A DNA stretch of 64,000 bases from an uncultured Blautia sp. (GTDB taxonomy: Bacteria; Bacillota; Clostridia; Lachnospirales; Lachnospiraceae): NCBI GenBank assembly GCA_934364795.1, contig CAKRMK010000009.1:1-64000 (forward strand), in the 5' to 3' direction. The first letter of the stretch is position 1. Each line of letters starts with the position of its first letter. The position numbers and the translations under genes are program-made. Under the pieces are notes generated by a model, which saw nothing but the letters and a program-made list of their open reading frames with translations, was not told the origin of the DNA and made no database searches. Of the stretch, positions 34,617 to 42,969 are shown in pieces.

Positions 34617-34630
34617 TTAGCAACAGCTAA
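34617..34630. promoter_or_regulatory. TTAG-N6-CTAA operator before feoB
   Basis: GTTAGCAACAGCTAAT in the 250-base gap between the second feoA and feoB. Suggests a separate regulated promoter for feoB, or an additional binding site. Confidence 0.55.
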
Positions 34631-34759
34631 TGAAAAGACTGATATGCTAACATATGAAAGCTGATTAGAACAATCGGCAGTGGCAGGCAACTAAGATAAG
34701 GAGCCTATGCCAAACAGAAAATGAAACAGAAAATCTGGAAAGAAAGAGGAGGCATGAAA

Positions 34760-36913
34760 ATGTCGATTAAGATTGCACTTGCAGGTAACCCTAACTGCGG
34801 CAAGACTACATTATTCAATGCACTGACCGGATCTAACCAGTTCGTAGGTAACTGGCCGGGTGTAACTGTAGAGAAAAAAGAAGGTAAACTCAAAGGCCAC
34901 AAAGATGTAACAATCATGGACCTTCCTGGTATTTATTCCCTTTCCCCATATACTCTGGAAGAGGTTGTAGCCAGAAATTACCTGATCAACGAGATGCCAG
35001 ATGCGATTATCAATATCGTTGATGGTACAAACCTTGAGCGTAACCTGTATCTGTCCACACAGATCATGGAGCTTGGTATTCCGGTTGTTATGGCAATCAA
35101 CATGATGGACCTGGTTCAGAAATCCGGAAACAAAATACATATTGACAAATTAAGCAAAAAGCTTGGCTGCGAAGTAGTTGAGATTTCCGCTCTTAAGGGA
35201 ACCGGAATCATGAAAGCAGCTGAAAAAGCAATCAGTGCTGCACAGAGCAAGAACAAAGTTGTTCCGGTCCATGAGTTTGCACAGGATGTAGAGAATGCAA
35301 TCAAAACTGTTGAAGACAAACTTAGCGGAATTGTTGCAGATGCTCAGAAACGTTTCTTTGCAATCAAACTCATCGAGAAGGATGATAAGATTGTAGAGCA
35401 GATGAAGAGCGTTCCGGATGTATCCTACGAAATAAAAGCTCTGGAGGATAAATTTGATGATGATACAGAGAGTATTATCACAAATGAGCGTTATGTATAC
35501 ATTTCCTCCATTATCGGACAGTGCTATACAAAATCTGCTTCAGGTAAGAAGCTTACCACTTCTGATAAGATCGACCGTATCGTAACCAACAGATGGCTGG
35601 CTCTTCCAATCTTCGCAGTTGTAATGTGGATTGTTTACTATGTATCTGTAAGTACAGTTGGTGGTTTCGTAACAGACTGGACAAACGATGTACTGTTCGG
35701 TGAGATCATTCCTCCGGCAATCGAGTCCGCTCTGGAAGCTGTACACTGCGCTGCATGGCTGCAGGGACTGATCCTTGACGGTATTGTTGCCGGTGTTGGT
35801 GCTGTACTTGGTTTCGTACCGCAGATGTTAGTTCTGTTCCTGTTCCTTGCATTCCTTGAGTCCTGCGGTTACATGGCTCGTGTTGCATTTATCATGGACA
35901 GAATCTTCCGTAAATTCGGTCTTTCCGGAAAATCCTTCATCCCAATGCTGATCGGTTCCGGATGTGGTGTTCCTGGAGTTATGGCTTCCCGTACAATTGA
36001 GAACGACCGTGACCGTAAAATGACAATCATGACCACAACATTTGTTCCTTGTGGTGCTAAGCTCCCGATCATCGCTATGATCGCAGGTGCATTCTTTGAT
36101 AACAGTGGATGGGTATCCACAAGTGCATACTTTGTTGGTATCGCAGCAATCATCTGCTCCGGTATCATCCTTAAGAAAACAAAAATGTTCGCTGGTGATC
36201 CGGCACCATTCGTTATGGAGCTTCCGGCATACCACTGGCCAACAGTTGGTAACGTATTAAGAAGCGTCTGGGAGAGAGCATGGTCCTTCATCAAGAAAGC
36301 TGGTACCATTATCCTTCTTTCTACTATCGTTCTTTGGTTCCTTATGGGATTCGGCTGGGAAGGCGGTTCCTTCGGAATGGTAGAAGAGCTGAACAACAGT
36401 ATTCTTGCTAAAATCGGTTCTGCTATTGCATGGATCTTTGCTCCACTTGGATGGACAAAAGCAGGAGAAGGCTGGAAGATGGCAGTTGCAGCTGTAACAG
36501 GTCTTATTGCAAAAGAGAACGTTGTTGCTACATTCGGTATGCTCTTCGGATTTGCTGAGGTTGCAGAAGATGGAGCAGAGATCTGGGGAAATCTTGCAGC
36601 AGTTATGACTCCTGTTGCAGCATACGGATTCCTGGTATTCAACCTTCTTTGTGCTCCTTGCTTCGCAGCTATGGGTGCTATTAAGAGAGAGATGAACAAC
36701 GCAAAATGGTTCTGGTTTGCAATCGGATATCAGTGCGGTCTTGCATATGTTGTTGCACTTTGCATCTATCAGATTGGTACACTGCTTACAGGCGGCGGAT
36801 TCGGAATTGGAACAATCGTAGCATTTGTTCTGGTTGCAGCATTCCTGTACCTGCTCTTCAGACCATACAAAGAGAGCCAGAACTTAAAGGTAAATACAAA
36901 AGGTATTGCTTAA
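34760..36913 (+). CDS. feoB: Ferrous iron transporter FeoB
   Basis: The 717-residue protein has an N-terminal G domain: G1 AGNPNCGKTT, switch region FVGNWPGVTVE, G3 DLPGIYSL and G4 as NMMD, a variant of NKxD seen in FeoB. It is followed by a membrane domain with the two Gate motifs (SGCGVPGVMASRT near 415 and LLCAPCFAAMGAIKRE near 635). The ATG at 34760 was chosen because AGGAGG ends 7 bases before it; starting at 34754 would leave a spacing of one. It imports Fe2+ across the membrane using GTP-linked gating. Confidence 0.97.
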   Translation: MSIKIALAGNPNCGKTTLFNALTGSNQFVGNWPGVTVEKKEGKLKGHKDVTIMDLPGIYSLSPYTLEEVVARNYLINEMPDAIINIVDGTNLERNLYLSTQIMELGIPVVMAINMMDLVQKSGNKIHIDKLSKKLGCEVVEISALKGTGIMKAAEKAISAAQSKNKVVPVHEFAQDVENAIKTVEDKLSGIVADAQKRFFAIKLIEKDDKIVEQMKSVPDVSYEIKALEDKFDDDTESIITNERYVYISSIIGQCYTKSASGKKLTTSDKIDRIVTNRWLALPIFAVVMWIVYYVSVSTVGGFVTDWTNDVLFGEIIPPAIESALEAVHCAAWLQGLILDGIVAGVGAVLGFVPQMLVLFLFLAFLESCGYMARVAFIMDRIFRKFGLSGKSFIPMLIGSGCGVPGVMASRTIENDRDRKMTIMTTTFVPCGAKLPIIAMIAGAFFDNSGWVSTSAYFVGIAAIICSGIILKKTKMFAGDPAPFVMELPAYHWPTVGNVLRSVWERAWSFIKKAGTIILLSTIVLWFLMGFGWEGGSFGMVEELNNSILAKIGSAIAWIFAPLGWTKAGEGWKMAVAAVTGLIAKENVVATFGMLFGFAEVAEDGAEIWGNLAAVMTPVAAYGFLVFNLLCAPCFAAMGAIKREMNNAKWFWFAIGYQCGLAYVVALCIYQIGTLLTGGGFGIGTIVAFVLVAAFLYLLFRPYKESQNLKVNTKGIA

Positions 36914-36937
36914 GTAAAGGTTTTGTGTAAAACATTT

Positions 36938-36974
36938 CAGCCTGTATCTTTCAATGATACAGGCTGGAATTTTT
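36938..36974 (+). terminator. Terminator after feoB
   Basis: CAGCCTGTATC (36938-36948) pairs with GATACAGGCTG (36956-36966), followed by GAATTTTT. Confidence 0.9.
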
Positions 36975-37103
36975 ATATAAGGGGAAATCAGGGATTTCTT
37001 TTTATATAAAAGTTCCAGTTGTTATAAAAAAAGTAGGCAGTAATAAGTCAAAGTTAAAATATCAGGAAAAGATAAAAGTTCAGAAAAAGGATGGCGATGA
37101 ATC

Positions 37104-37574
37104 ATGGAAAAAGTAATCGAAGAAAAGGCATATCAGAATAATGAAGCTTACCAGCGTACGCAGATGCAAAAAGATATGATCATAGAACGATTACGCGAGC
37201 AGGGATGCCGGATCACCAGACAGCGCCAGCTGATCCTGGATATTATCCTGGAAGAGGAGTGCTCCTGCTGTAAAGAAATTTATTATAAAGTACAGGAAAA
37301 AGACCGCAATATCGGACCGGCAACCATTTACCGCATGGTCAATATGCTGGAGCGTATCGGTGCTATCAGCAGGAAAAATATGTACCGGATTTCCGGATGT
37401 GATGCCTGCTGTCAGGAAAATGGATGTACAGTAAGGCTTAGCGATGATACAGTCTGTAAGCTTCCTTCGGAAGCCTGGAAACAGGTGGTAAAAGCGGGGC
37501 TTAGAAACATGGGATATATCGGAGATCAGGATATTGAAAGTATTGAGATGTCAATGTCAAAATGCCAGGCATAA
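37104..37574 (+). CDS. Fur-family regulator, atypical and cysteine-rich
   Basis: The 156-residue protein has the Fur winged helix (RLREQGCRITRQRQLILDIIL and the recognition helix GPATIYRMVNMLERIGAI). The usual His-rich metal region (HHH...C..C) is replaced by cysteines: ECSCCKEI before the recognition helix and ISGCDACCQENGCTV...DDTVCKL after it. So metal sensing must differ from classical Fur, perhaps using thiolates. Location just after feoB suggests an iron-linked role, and the Fur-type box at 27893 is a possible target. Confidence 0.85.
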   Translation: MEKVIEEKAYQNNEAYQRTQMQKDMIIERLREQGCRITRQRQLILDIILEEECSCCKEIYYKVQEKDRNIGPATIYRMVNMLERIGAISRKNMYRISGCDACCQENGCTVRLSDDTVCKLPSEAWKQVVKAGLRNMGYIGDQDIESIEMSMSKCQA

Positions 37575-37686
37575 TTGCTGGGAACAAAGTGAACAGTAAC
37601 CGTATTTTGTGCGGACTGCAGACAGGAAATCGTGATACGTCAGTATTGTGAACCGATGCAAAAAGTGTAGCGGAGGTGGAGCAATA

Positions 37687-38094
37687 ATGTGGTGTATGAA
37701 GAAAGAAGGAATGAAGGAATCCAGGGAAGATTATCTGGAAACGATTCTGGTATTAAATCAGAAATCTCCCGATGATGTCAGACCTGTAGATGTGGCCAAT
37801 CACCTTGGGATTACCAAGCCAAGCGTGACAAGAGCCATGACAGAGCTGGAAAAAGAAGGACATGTGAGACGAAATGAAAAAGGGCGCCTGCTTCTTACAG
37901 AATCAGGAAGAGAGATTGCTGAAAAAGTATATGAGAAACACCAGGTAATCACCCAGCTTTTTTCCAGATGTGCGAATGTATCAGAAGAAACGGCAGAAAC
38001 AGATGCATGCAAAGTGGAGCATGTGATCAGTGAAGAAACCTTTCAGGGAATTAAGAACTACCTGGACGCAATGCCTGTAAGAGGTGAAAAATAA
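37687..38094 (+). CDS. DtxR/MntR-family metal-dependent regulator
   Basis: A 135-residue protein with a winged helix (SREDYLETILVLNQK..VRPVDVANHLGITKPSVTRAMTELEKEGHV) and a short dimerisation/metal domain whose CKVEHVISEE matches the Cys/His-xx-E-H ligands of the DtxR family. The third SH3-like domain is absent, as in MntR. It is a good candidate for binding the TTAG-N6-CTAA sites found six times in this window, since DtxR-type boxes have TTAG/CTAA ends. ATG at 37687 has GGAGGTGGAG upstream. Confidence 0.88.
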   Translation: MWCMKKEGMKESREDYLETILVLNQKSPDDVRPVDVANHLGITKPSVTRAMTELEKEGHVRRNEKGRLLLTESGREIAEKVYEKHQVITQLFSRCANVSEETAETDACKVEHVISEETFQGIKNYLDAMPVRGEK

Positions 38095-38269
38095 GCAGGA
38101 AAGAAGCTGCCTCGGGGATGCAGGATAATATGGCTGGAAGGTAGTTTAAGACTGACAGAGAGTAGAAAAAGAGAGTTTCAGGTAGTAAAATAAATGATAA
38201 AATTTATCAACAACGCAAAAAATACTGGAAATTCAAAAAAACATGATATATAATACGAAAAATCGAGAG

Positions 38270-38310
38270 TTAGAGCGTGCCACAAAAAGCCTTTTTCAAA
38301 CATGTTCTAG
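38270..38310. repeat. Repeat family A, short copy A5
   Basis: TTAGAGCGTGCCACAAAAAG joined to CCTTTTTCAAACATGTTCTAG: both ends of the family with the middle missing. Confidence 0.75.
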
Positions 38311-38361
38311 TAGATAACAAAAAGATAAAAAATAATTTCACTTACAAGGAGGATTTTAATC

Positions 38362-38688
38362 ATGGCAAGTTTTAAATGGGACAAAACAGGACTTTTCGCA
38401 GCAGGTGTTTTATTCGGAACTGCTGGTATCAAGCTCCTTTCCAGTAAGGATGCAAAGAAGGTTTACACAGAGTGCACAGCAGCCGTTTTAAGAGCAAAAG
38501 ACTGTGTAATGAAAACTGTAACAACTGTTCAGGAGAATGCAGGTGATATCTATGCAGATGCACAGCAGATCAATGAGGACAGAAAAGCAGCTGAAGAGCC
38601 GTTCGAGGATGAAGAGACTGAAGAAACAGCTGATGAGACAGAATTTAAAGAGACTGATGATGTGAAAACAGAGGAAACTGCTGAATAA
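38362..38688 (+). CDS. DUF6110 family protein
   Basis: The 108-residue protein has a hydrophobic segment near residues 9-25 (GLFAAGVLFGTAGIKLLSSKDAKKVY, the conserved part) and a highly acidic tail (EEPFEDEETEETADETEFKE). It belongs to a family found beside heavy-metal P-type ATPases in Clostridia, as here. The acidic tail might bind metal ions or the ATPase; this is inference. Ribosome-binding site AAGGAGG. Confidence 0.8.
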   Translation: MASFKWDKTGLFAAGVLFGTAGIKLLSSKDAKKVYTECTAAVLRAKDCVMKTVTTVQENAGDIYADAQQINEDRKAAEEPFEDEETEETADETEFKETDDVKTEETAE

Positions 38689-38707
38689 TTTGAACAGGGC
38701 AGTGTGA

Positions 38708-38840
38708 AATTCAGTGTCTGCACTTATTGCGGCGCATATTTTGCAGAAGCTTTTTTACAGTAGTACACTGAATGATTCGCTGTGCAAAAACAGCAATATA
38801 ATAAGGACTGCCGTAATTTTGCGACAGTCCTATTATTATG
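38708..38840 (+). other. Structured leader before the P-type ATPase
   Basis: Two stem-loops lie in the 229-base gap: TTCAGTGT (38710-38717) with ACACTGAA (38765-38772), and ATAATAAGGACTG (38798-38810) with CAGTCCTATTATTAT (38825-38839). The second resembles an attenuator without a T run. It matches no riboswitch I know. Confidence 0.4.
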
Positions 38841-38917
38841 ATGCAGGTATCTGCCCCAAAAAGGTGTTTTCTGTCTGGCAGGACCGGCATCGCAATTACA
38901 AAAAGTGGGTGAAAACA

Positions 38918-41002
38918 TTGAAATTTACGATTAAACATGAGAAAAAAGGACGTATCAGAGTTCATCTTTTTCAGAAATATATGAATTATACCCAGGCAGA
39001 TACCCTTCAGTATTATCTGGAAAATCTGGATGGGGTAAAAAAGGCACAGGTTTTTAACCGCACCTGTGATGCACTTGTTTATTATAATGGTGACAGAGAC
39101 AGCCTTTTAAAAGCAATCCAGGCATTTGGATATACACGCGTCAGTGTTCCAGCACAGGTGCTGGAAAGCTCCGGAAGAGCGCTGAATGAGACATATAAAG
39201 AAAAACTGGTAGACAAGATTATTTTCCATTATGGACGTAAGCTTCTGCTTCCTTATCCATGGTCCGCTATTTATACCACTGCAATGTCAGTGAAATATAT
39301 CTGGCTTGGAATTAAGACACTGTGGAAACGTAAGATCGAGGTTCCGGTTCTTGATGCGACAGCTATTGGAGTTTCTATTTTCAGAGGAGACTTCTCTACA
39401 GCAGGTTCCGTTATGTTCCTTCTTGGAATTGGAGAACTGCTTGAAGAGTGGACACATAAGAAATCAGTGGATGACCTGGCCCGTACCATGTCACTGAATA
39501 CCGGAAAGGTATGGTTACGCAGCGAAGGTACAGAGGTTCTGGTTGATGCAGATAAGATCCAGACTGGAGATATGGTTGTAGTACATATGGGAAATGTAAT
39601 CCCCTTTGATGGCGTGATTGCAGAAGGCGAAGCGATGGTCAACCAGGCATCTCTTACCGGTGAGTCTGTTCCAGTAAGAAAAACAGAGGGAAATTCTGTA
39701 TATGCCGGCACTGTAGTAGAAGAGGGCGAAGCTGTTATCACTGTAAAAGCAGTGGGCGGATCAAGCCGTTATGAAAAGATTGCAGCAATGATCGAAGATA
39801 CCGAAAAGCTGAAATCAGGTCTTGAGAGTAAGGCAGAGCATCTGGCAGACAGACTGGTTCCATATACTCTTGGAGGAACTGCCCTGACTTATCTTCTTAC
39901 CAGAAATGTGACCAAGGCGGTTTCTGTACTGATGGTAGATTTCTCCTGTGCATTGAAGCTGGCAATGCCGGTTTCCGTACTTTCTGCTATCCGTGAGGCA
40001 AACGAATATAAGATCACAGTAAAAGGCGGCAAATTCCTTGAGGCCATTGCAGATGCCGATACCATCGTATTTGACAAAACAGGTACCCTTACCAAGGCAC
40101 AGCCAACTGTTGCAGAGGTAATTTCTTTCAGCGGCCAGAATCCGGATGAGCTTCTTCGTATTGCTGCCTGCATGGAGGAGCATTTCCCTCATTCTATGGC
40201 AAAAGCCGTTGTAGATGCTGCAAAAAAGAAAAAATTGGATCATGAAGAAATGCACTCTAAAGTAGAGTACATTGTTGCACATGGTATTTCCACCACAATT
40301 GAGGGCAAAAAAGCTGTTATCGGAAGTGCACACTTTGTATTTGAAGATGAAAAATGCACGATTCCAGAGGGCATGGAAGAGAAGTTTAAAAATATTCCAG
40401 ACGAATATTCTCATCTGTATCTGGCTATTGAAAACAGTCTGGCAGCCGTTATCCTTATTGAAGATCCTCTTCGCGATGAGGCTCCGGCAGTAGTAAAAGC
40501 ACTGAAGAAAGCCGGATTTACCAAAGTTGTTATGATGACCGGAGACAGTGAGCGTACTGCAAAAGCGGTTGCTGCAAAGGTTGGTGTGGATGAATATTAT
40601 TCAGAGGTACTGCCAGAGGATAAGGCAAGCTTTGTAGAAAAAGAAAGAGCAAAAGGCCGTAAGGTAGTTATGCTTGGTGACGGAATCAACGATTCCCCGG
40701 CACTTTCCGCTGCTGATGCAGGAATTGCAGTAAGTGAGGGTGCTGAAATTGCCAGAGAGATTGCAGATATTACCATCGGGGCAGATAACCTGGAGGGTAT
40801 CGTAATCCTTAAAAACATCAGTGATGCACTGATGAAACGTATCCACAATAATTACAGAACGATTGTAGGATTTAATACCGGACTGATCATTCTTGGTGTA
40901 ATGGGAATTTTACAGCCAACTACTTCTGCACTTTTGCATAATACTTCTACCTTGCTGATCGGTATGAACAGCATGAAGAATCTGGTAACAGAAGAAATCT
41001 AA
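38918..41002 (+). CDS. Heavy-metal-translocating P1B-type ATPase with SCA in place of CPC
   Basis: A 694-residue P-type ATPase: N-terminal HMA-like fold without a CxxC metal site (FTIKHEKKGRIRVHL...), TGES actuator motif, DKTGTLT with phosphorylated Asp about residue 386, MMTGDSERTAKAVA and GDGINDSPAL. The membrane metal motif is SCALKLAMP instead of CPC, and the usual SEHP is HFPHSMA. It exports or imports a metal, plausibly Fe or Mn judging by neighbours. I chose the TTG at 38918 (MKFTIKHEKKGR, family-like start) because the frame from 38714 runs through the hairpin leader. Confidence 0.85.
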   Translation: MKFTIKHEKKGRIRVHLFQKYMNYTQADTLQYYLENLDGVKKAQVFNRTCDALVYYNGDRDSLLKAIQAFGYTRVSVPAQVLESSGRALNETYKEKLVDKIIFHYGRKLLLPYPWSAIYTTAMSVKYIWLGIKTLWKRKIEVPVLDATAIGVSIFRGDFSTAGSVMFLLGIGELLEEWTHKKSVDDLARTMSLNTGKVWLRSEGTEVLVDADKIQTGDMVVVHMGNVIPFDGVIAEGEAMVNQASLTGESVPVRKTEGNSVYAGTVVEEGEAVITVKAVGGSSRYEKIAAMIEDTEKLKSGLESKAEHLADRLVPYTLGGTALTYLLTRNVTKAVSVLMVDFSCALKLAMPVSVLSAIREANEYKITVKGGKFLEAIADADTIVFDKTGTLTKAQPTVAEVISFSGQNPDELLRIAACMEEHFPHSMAKAVVDAAKKKKLDHEEMHSKVEYIVAHGISTTIEGKKAVIGSAHFVFEDEKCTIPEGMEEKFKNIPDEYSHLYLAIENSLAAVILIEDPLRDEAPAVVKALKKAGFTKVVMMTGDSERTAKAVAAKVGVDEYYSEVLPEDKASFVEKERAKGRKVVMLGDGINDSPALSAADAGIAVSEGAEIAREIADITIGADNLEGIVILKNISDALMKRIHNNYRTIVGFNTGLIILGVMGILQPTTSALLHNTSTLLIGMNSMKNLVTEEI

Positions 41003-41030
41003 AGAGCAGATCGTTTCAGATAATATAAGA

Positions 41031-41073
41031 AAGAGAGTTAATGATACAATTTTTCATTAGCTCTCTTTTTTTA
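41031..41073 (+). terminator. Terminator after the P-type ATPase
   Basis: AAGAGAGTTAATGA (41031-41044) pairs with TTCATTAGCTCTCTT, followed by a T run. Confidence 0.9.
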
Positions 41074-41082
41074 TTTTGCTAC

Positions 41083-41113
41083 TTGACAGCAGTAAATGAT
41101 TAGGGTAAACTAA
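41083..41113 (+). promoter_or_regulatory. Promoter of the DUF2325 operon with overlapping TTAG-N6-CTAA operator
   Basis: TTGACA (41083-41088), 17 bp, TAAACT (41106-41111). TTAGGGTAAACTAA (41100-41113) covers the -10, the same geometry as at feoA. Confidence 0.75.
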
Positions 41114-41124
41114 CATCATAAAAG

Positions 41125-41138
41125 TTAGCACTGGCTAA
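41125..41138. promoter_or_regulatory. TTAG-N6-CTAA operator, second copy of the DUF2325 operon
   Basis: GTTAGCACTGGCTAAC, 25 bp after the copy on the -10 element; the inner GCAC/GGC makes an extended palindrome. Confidence 0.7.
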
Positions 41139-41210
41139 CTAAAACGTGCACATAAAAATCAAGAAGTATATTGGCAGAAGTGTAAGACTTCTAATTTTTT
41201 TAATCAGAAG

Positions 41211-41224
41211 TTAGAACATGCTAA
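41211..41224. promoter_or_regulatory. TTAG-N6-CTAA operator, third copy of the DUF2325 operon
   Basis: GTTAGAACATGCTAAC, 86 bp after the second copy, in the untranslated leader. No other feature is seen between here and the ribosome-binding site. Confidence 0.65.
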
Positions 41225-41337
41225 CATAAATAAGCAAAGCAAAACACCGGGATGAAGATATGAAGAAAGAAAATTCAATCTGGAAAAAGAAATAAGCTTA
41301 ATTATGAATGGCAGTGACTCAGAAAGGATGGCTAAAC

Positions 41338-41625
41338 ATGAGTATCGTAATTATCGGCGGCAATGAGAGAATGGTGTGTCAGTATACAGATATCTGTAAA
41401 GACTATGGATACAAAGCAAAGGTTTTTCCAAAAGAAAACGGTGCGATCCGTAAGAAAATTGGATGCCCAGATCTGATGGTACTTTTTACAAATACTGTAT
41501 CCCATAAAATGGTTATCAGCGCTTCCCAGGAGGCAAAGAAAAATAATATTCCGGTAGCCCGTGTTCACACCAGCAGTGCCAGCGCATTAAAATGTGCCCT
41601 GGATGAGCACTGTGTAATGGCATAA
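41338..41625 (+). CDS. DUF2325 domain protein
   Basis: A 95-residue protein starting MSIVIIGGNERM, with a Rossmann-like beginning and conserved Cys residues (VCQYTDICKDYG, KKIGCPDLM), followed by VARVHTSSASALKCAL: the DUF2325 pattern. It is the first gene under the triple operator and precedes DUF3793 and flavodoxin. Function unknown; the context suggests iron limitation. AAAGGATGG precedes the ATG at 41338; 41308 has no ribosome-binding site. Confidence 0.85.
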   Translation: MSIVIIGGNERMVCQYTDICKDYGYKAKVFPKENGAIRKKIGCPDLMVLFTNTVSHKMVISASQEAKKNNIPVARVHTSSASALKCALDEHCVMA

Positions 41626-41635
41626 GGAGGCGGTC

Positions 41636-42187
41636 ATGATCGAGAAATGTCTCATTGAGCATTGTGCTCCTACCCTTGCTTCCTTAAAGGCAGCCAATCT
41701 TTTTAATGCATGCTGTGAAGCAGGGGAAAACATAGAGCTTCAGCTTGCAATCTGGAATCAGATGATGAACCCCAAAGGGGTGAAGCTGATGGCCCTTCGT
41801 AAATGGGAAAATCACGCACTTATCTATGTATACAGGGAAAAAAAGCTTGCAGAAAATCTGAAACGTCCAGGCGTTGCAAGATTCCTGAAAAGATATGGAT
41901 ATGAAAATACAGAAACGTCACAATGTCTGGAGCTACTTCGGAAACGCTTTGAAGCAGCAGATGGTTTTCCACATGAAATTGGGATTTTTCTTGATTATCC
42001 ACTTGGTGATGTTATTGGATTTATCCAGAATGGCGGACAAAATTATAAATGCTCCGGCTGCTGGAAAGTATATTGTAATGAATGCGAAGCATTGAAAATG
42101 TTTCAGAAGTACCATAAATGCCGGGAGGTATACCGGTCACTGTGGAAAAAAGGCAGGAGTGTTCTGCAGCTTACAGTAGCTGCTTAA
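41636..42187 (+). CDS. DUF3793 family protein
   Basis: The 183-residue soluble protein carries the conserved block GIFLDYPLGDVIGFIQNGG followed by KCSGCWKVYCNECEA, a cysteine cluster that could bind metal. This family repeatedly lies with DUF2325, flavodoxin and Feo genes in gut Clostridia. It starts 10 bases after DUF2325 with AAGGAGG. Role unknown; a heme- or iron-linked function would fit the regulation. Confidence 0.85.
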   Translation: MIEKCLIEHCAPTLASLKAANLFNACCEAGENIELQLAIWNQMMNPKGVKLMALRKWENHALIYVYREKKLAENLKRPGVARFLKRYGYENTETSQCLELLRKRFEAADGFPHEIGIFLDYPLGDVIGFIQNGGQNYKCSGCWKVYCNECEALKMFQKYHKCREVYRSLWKKGRSVLQLTVAA

Positions 42188-42288
42188 CATACATAAAGTG
42201 CCGGAAATGAGGAAAAACAAAAATTTACAGACATTCACTCATTTGTGCCGGCAGCAAAATTATAAAAAGAAAGAGGTAGAATGAAGTC

Positions 42289-42711
42289 ATGAGTAAAGTA
42301 GCAGTTGTATATTGGAGCGGAACCGGTAATACAGAGGCAATGGCAAATAAAGTAGCAGAAGGTGCAAAAGCTGCCGGAGCAGAGGCTGAAGTTTTCTCTG
42401 CTGATGATTTTGATGCAAACCAGATTGATGGATTCGACGGCGTAGCTTTCGGATGCCCGGCAATGGGTGATGAGGAGCTTGAGGACAGCGTATTCCAGCC
42501 AGTATTTGAGGCATGTGAGCCGAAGCTTTCCGGCAAAAAGGTTGCTCTTTTCGGATCCTATGGATGGGGAGACGGAGAGTGGATGCGTAGCTGGGAAGAA
42601 AAATGTCAGAATGATGGTGTAGCTCTTGCTGCTGATTCTGTAATCTGCAACGAAGAGCCAGACGATGAGGCACAGGCTGCATGCATCGAGCTTGGAAAAG
42701 CTATCTGCTAA
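42289..42711 (+). CDS. Flavodoxin
   Basis: A 140-residue flavodoxin with the FMN phosphate loop YWSGTGNTEAMA (residues 7-18) and the isoalloxazine-binding stretches near GCPAMGDEELE (58-68) and GSYGWGDGEWM (88-98). It replaces ferredoxin as electron carrier, typically under iron shortage, which agrees with the operators upstream. Confidence 0.95.
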   Translation: MSKVAVVYWSGTGNTEAMANKVAEGAKAAGAEAEVFSADDFDANQIDGFDGVAFGCPAMGDEELEDSVFQPVFEACEPKLSGKKVALFGSYGWGDGEWMRSWEEKCQNDGVALAADSVICNEEPDDEAQAACIELGKAIC

Positions 42712-42800
42712 TTGTTATATATAAGTCTATATTATAACAAAATTGATTAAAAAACTTAATAAACAGATAAAAATAGAAATAATCCATAACAAAAACATAA

Positions 42801-42854
42801 AACAACCTCTTTTTCGATATATTGATTATATATTTGAAAAGAGGTTGTTTTTTT
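42801..42854 (+). terminator. Strong terminator after flavodoxin
   Basis: AACAACCTCTTTT pairs with AAAAGAGGTTGTT, followed by a T run; A-rich 5' flank makes it work in both directions. Confidence 0.92.
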
Positions 42855-42969
42855 GTACAAAATTTTCTTTTCAAAGTGAGACAGATAGAGTAAGATAAAG
42901 GCATAAATGATATTCGATTGTTGCAGTTGGAGCATACTCTTGAGCCTGTTTGAAAAAGGGAGGAGAAAA

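Noticed and set aside
35869..36699. A 276-codon minus-strand frame
   Set aside because: It is the complement of feoB, low in domain-like features and without a start signal.
38708..38840. Known riboswitch (Mn, NiCo or other) before the P-type ATPase
   Set aside because: Two simple stem-loops are present but none of the conserved core sequences of these classes was found.
38714..38917. N-terminal extension of the P-type ATPase from a GTG start
   Set aside because: The extension reads through two stem-loops, lacks a ribosome-binding site and does not look like an HMA domain; the family-like start is MKFTIKHEKKGR at 38918.
42931..42960. Further copy of repeat family A (TTGAGCCTGTTTGAAAAAGG)
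   Set aside because: Only about 20 bases agree and the partner arm is missing, so it is too short to count.
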